In this document: positions 62,175-64,000 of the stretch, in pieces
Position numbering within the stretch: position 1 is the stretch's first letter
Layout: each line of letters begins with the position of its first letter
DNA from: Rickettsiales bacterium
GTDB lineage: Bacteria > Pseudomonadota > Alphaproteobacteria > Rickettsiales > Midichloriaceae
Length of the DNA: 64,000 nt
Assembly: GCA_023263785.1 (NCBI GenBank)
Contig: JALQUO010000001.1
Coordinates: forward strand, 124,001 to 188,000
Direction of reading: 5' to 3'
Program-made: the position numbers and the translations under genes
The notes under the pieces: model-generated
What the model was told of the DNA's origin: nothing
Database searches by the model: none
What the model saw: only the letters and a program-made list of their open reading frames with translations

Positions 62175-64000
62175 TGCCTCAACCGCTTTCTTATTTTTCT
62201 TCTTTGGAACCTCTATTGCTTCGATATCACTCTGAATTGGATTTTCTGCAAGAGCAAGTCCGAGGACTTCATCTGCAGATTCAACTGATATGATCTTGAT
62301 ACCCTCTTTAACATTCTTTGGCATCTCCTCAAGATCCTTGACGTTCTCAGAAGGGATTAATACTGTTTTTACTCCACCACGTAATGCAGCGAGAAGCTTT
62401 TCCTTTAGCCCACCAATACCAAGCACCCTACCGCTAAGAGTCACTTCACCAGTCATAGCAATATTATTCTTAACAGGTATTCCTGTGATTGCAGAAGTTA
62501 TCGATGTACATATAGCTATACCTGCAGAAGGTCCATCCTTTGGAACTGCTCCTTCAGGAACGTGTAGGTGGATGTCATTGTCCTTAAAGAATTGAGGCTC
62601 TATGTTGAGATCCTTAGATCTAGATCTGATGAAACTTATTGCAGCTAACACAGATTCCTTCATGACATCTCCTAGCTTCCCTGTGATTTTTACTTCTCCT
62701 TTTCCTGGTAAAACAACAACTTCTATCTCAAGTAAATCACCACCAACTTCACTGTATGACAAACCATTTGTTATACCAACTCTATTCTCAGGCCTTATTT
62801 CTCCATAGAGGAATTTTTTAACCCCTAAGAATTCCTTGATGTTGTCTTTTGTTACAACAACCTTTGTTATTCTATCTATGGTAATTTTCTTGATAGATTT
62901 ACGCATTATCTTTGCAATTTCTCTATCTAAGTTACGCACACCAGACTCTCTTGTATAGTATCTGATGATTTCCATTATTGCGTCATCAGAGATCTCACAC
63001 TCACCTTTTTTAACACCATGTGTTTTAATTTGCTTAGGAATCAAGTGACTTTTTGCAATTTCGAGCTTTTCTTCTTCTGTGTATCCAGAGAGTCTTATAA
63101 CTTCAAGTCTATCAAGAAGTGGTTTTTGTAGATTTGTACTGTTTGCAGTAGTTATGAATATTACTTTTGACAAGTCATAATCAATTTCCATATAATGGTC
63201 ATTGAAGATCTTGTTTTGCTCAGGATCAAGTACTTCAAGCATTGCAGCAGATGGATCACTTCTGTAATCTTTACCCATCTTATCAATCTCATCTAGAAGT
63301 ATCAAAGGGTTAGAAGTACCAGCTTTCTTCATGGCTTGGATTATCTTACCAGGCATCGCACCAACATAAGTTCTTCTGTGACCTTTGATCTCTGCTTCAT
63401 CACGCAATCCCCCAACTGCAACTTTAACAAACTCTCTACCAGTCGCTTTAGCAATTGACTTAGCTAATGATGTCTTACCAACCCCAGGAGGTCCTACAAG
63501 ACATATGATTGGACCTGCAGCACCCTCAGTTCTTAAACCAACTGCAAGATACTCAATGATTCTTTCTTTTACTTTCTCTAATCCGTAGTGCTCGTCATCT
63601 AAAACCTTCTGAGCATTCGTCAGATCTTTTTTGATTGTTGAGAACTTCTGCCAAGGCAAGTCAATTATCCAATCCAAGTAATTTCTGATGACGTTTGCCT
63701 CAGATGAAAAGGAATTCATTGAACGAAGCTTCTTAAGTTCGCTGTCGGCTTTCTCACGAGCTTCTTTTGTGAGTTTCAATCTTTTAATCTTTTTTGAAAC
63801 CTCATTGAGCTCATCCTTTGCATCTTCTTCACCAAGTTCTTTATGAATAGCTTTCAGTTGCTCATTTAAATAATAATCTCGCTGACTTTTTTCAATTTGT
63901 GTTTTTACTCTATTTTTTATTCTATGATCTGCATTTAAAAACTCTATTTTTGAGTTGATGAAAACGAGAAGTTGCTCGAATCTTTTCTTCAGCTTTGTTA
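62160..64000 (-). CDS. lon: ATP-dependent protease Lon (5' part beyond window)
   Basis: The frame is open to the right edge, so the N-terminal domain (about 200 residues) is missing from view. Visible in order are the coiled-coil linker (SQRDYYLNEQLKAIHKELGE), the AAA+ domain with Walker A CLVGPPGVGKTSLAKSIAKA, Walker B NPLILLDEIDKMGKDYRSDP and sensor Arg regions, then the serine protease domain with the catalytic Ser in PKDGPSAGIAICTSI and Lys in GIGGLKEKLLAALRGG. Lon degrades misfolded and regulatory proteins. The C-terminal tail is Lys-rich. The TTG at 63779 is an internal Leu codon, not the start. Confidence 0.97.
   Translation of the reverse strand, partial: TKLKKRFEQLLVFINSKIEFLNADHRIKNRVKTQIEKSQRDYYLNEQLKAIHKELGEEDAKDELNEVSKKIKRLKLTKEAREKADSELKKLRSMNSFSSEANVIRNYLDWIIDLPWQKFSTIKKDLTNAQKVLDDEHYGLEKVKERIIEYLAVGLRTEGAAGPIICLVGPPGVGKTSLAKSIAKATGREFVKVAVGGLRDEAEIKGHRRTYVGAMPGKIIQAMKKAGTSNPLILLDEIDKMGKDYRSDPSAAMLEVLDPEQNKIFNDHYMEIDYDLSKVIFITTANSTNLQKPLLDRLEVIRLSGYTEEEKLEIAKSHLIPKQIKTHGVKKGECEISDDAIMEIIRYYTRESGVRNLDREIAKIMRKSIKKITIDRITKVVVTKDNIKEFLGVKKFLYGEIRPENRVGITNGLSYSEVGGDLLEIEVVVLPGKGEVKITGKLGDVMKESVLAAISFIRSRSKDLNIEPQFFKDNDIHLHVPEGAVPKDGPSAGIAICTSITSAITGIPVKNNIAMTGEVTLSGRVLGIGGLKEKLLAALRGGVKTVLIPSENVKDLEEMPKNVKEGIKIISVESADEVLGLALAENPIQSDIEAIEVPKKKNKKAVEASVSH

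Overview
The window is an AT-rich, densely packed bacterial chromosome segment that reads as an alphaproteobacterium of the order Rickettsiales or a close relative. The protein set points that way: an alphaproteobacterial-type SspB, an Mrp gene divergent from hflK-hflC, a ProP-like MFS transporter carrying a SpoT-like HD domain, UbiX/UbiA/HemF, and a TrpX-like substrate-binding protein. A flagellin gene and the cbb3-oxidase accessory gene ccoG sit alongside DapA/DapD and MurC (peptidoglycan). Flagellar genes and a cbb3 oxidase are reported in Midichloriaceae and are unusual for classical Rickettsiaceae/Anaplasmataceae, so a Midichloriaceae-like organism is my best guess. This is inference from gene content, not phylogeny.

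Layout. 1-12.5 kb: lipA (cut by the left edge), an acetyltransferase, an ABC substrate-binding protein, tRNA-Leu, rpmB plus a tiny lipoprotein, pnp, a Skp-like chaperone, the infB-yciI-rppH group, a PAP2 phosphatase back to back with nhaA, and the pyruvate dehydrogenase E2. 12.5-24.3 kb, mostly minus strand: a large secreted helical-repeat protein, an ahpD/lptF-like/ccoG group, hslU-ubiA, sdhB, acpS, an Hda/DnaA-like ATPase, dapD and mrp. 24.3-36.8 kb: hflK-hflC, the MFS-HD fusion, an ABC-F ATPase broken into two frames, rimM, dapA, aatA, murC, serS and a thiolase. 36.8-44.4 kb: a solitary flagellin with its own leader and terminator, pheS, sspB-folC, a secreted bactofilin-like protein, aspS, tRNA-His and tRNA-Leu. 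44.4-49.8 kb: recN broken into two frames behind a perfect 36-bp tandem duplication, a small conserved-looking protein, an rluB-type gene, a small Gly/Ala-rich protein, tgt and a Bax-inhibitor-1-like protein. 49.9-58.6 kb: yidC-mnmA, ffh, hemF-yqgE, rpsM-rpsK-rpoA-rplQ, initiator tRNA and ubiX. 58.6-64 kb: an accessory locus of two divergent, multiply frameshifted genes (a helical protein and an ABC transporter), then lon running off the right edge.

Most genes are housekeeping: translation (infB, pnp, ribosomal proteins, serS, pheS, aspS, rimM, tgt, mnmA, rluB), protein export and quality control (ffh, yidC, hflKC, hslU, lon, skp, sspB), respiration and cofactors (sdhB, ubiA, ubiX, hemF, ccoG, lipA, pdhC, folC, acpS) and envelope (dapA, dapD, murC, lptF-like). 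Neighbouring genes often overlap or abut, and convergent pairs leave little room for terminators.

The most striking pattern is that every obvious reading-frame break lies in a few dispensable-looking genes (ABC-F, recN, the 58.6-62.2 kb pair, perhaps the 47.3 kb gene), mostly at A or T runs, and each is cured by a single-base shift that leaves catalytic motifs intact. The recN break lies exactly at two in-frame A_AAA_AAG heptamers. Other leads are the transporter-alarmone hydrolase fusion, a DapA with insertions, an Mrp without its CxxC, a signal-peptide-bearing bactofilin-like protein, an initiator tRNA without the three-G:C anticodon stem, and a possible attenuator in the flagellin leader. 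No CRISPR array, prophage or insertion sequence was seen.
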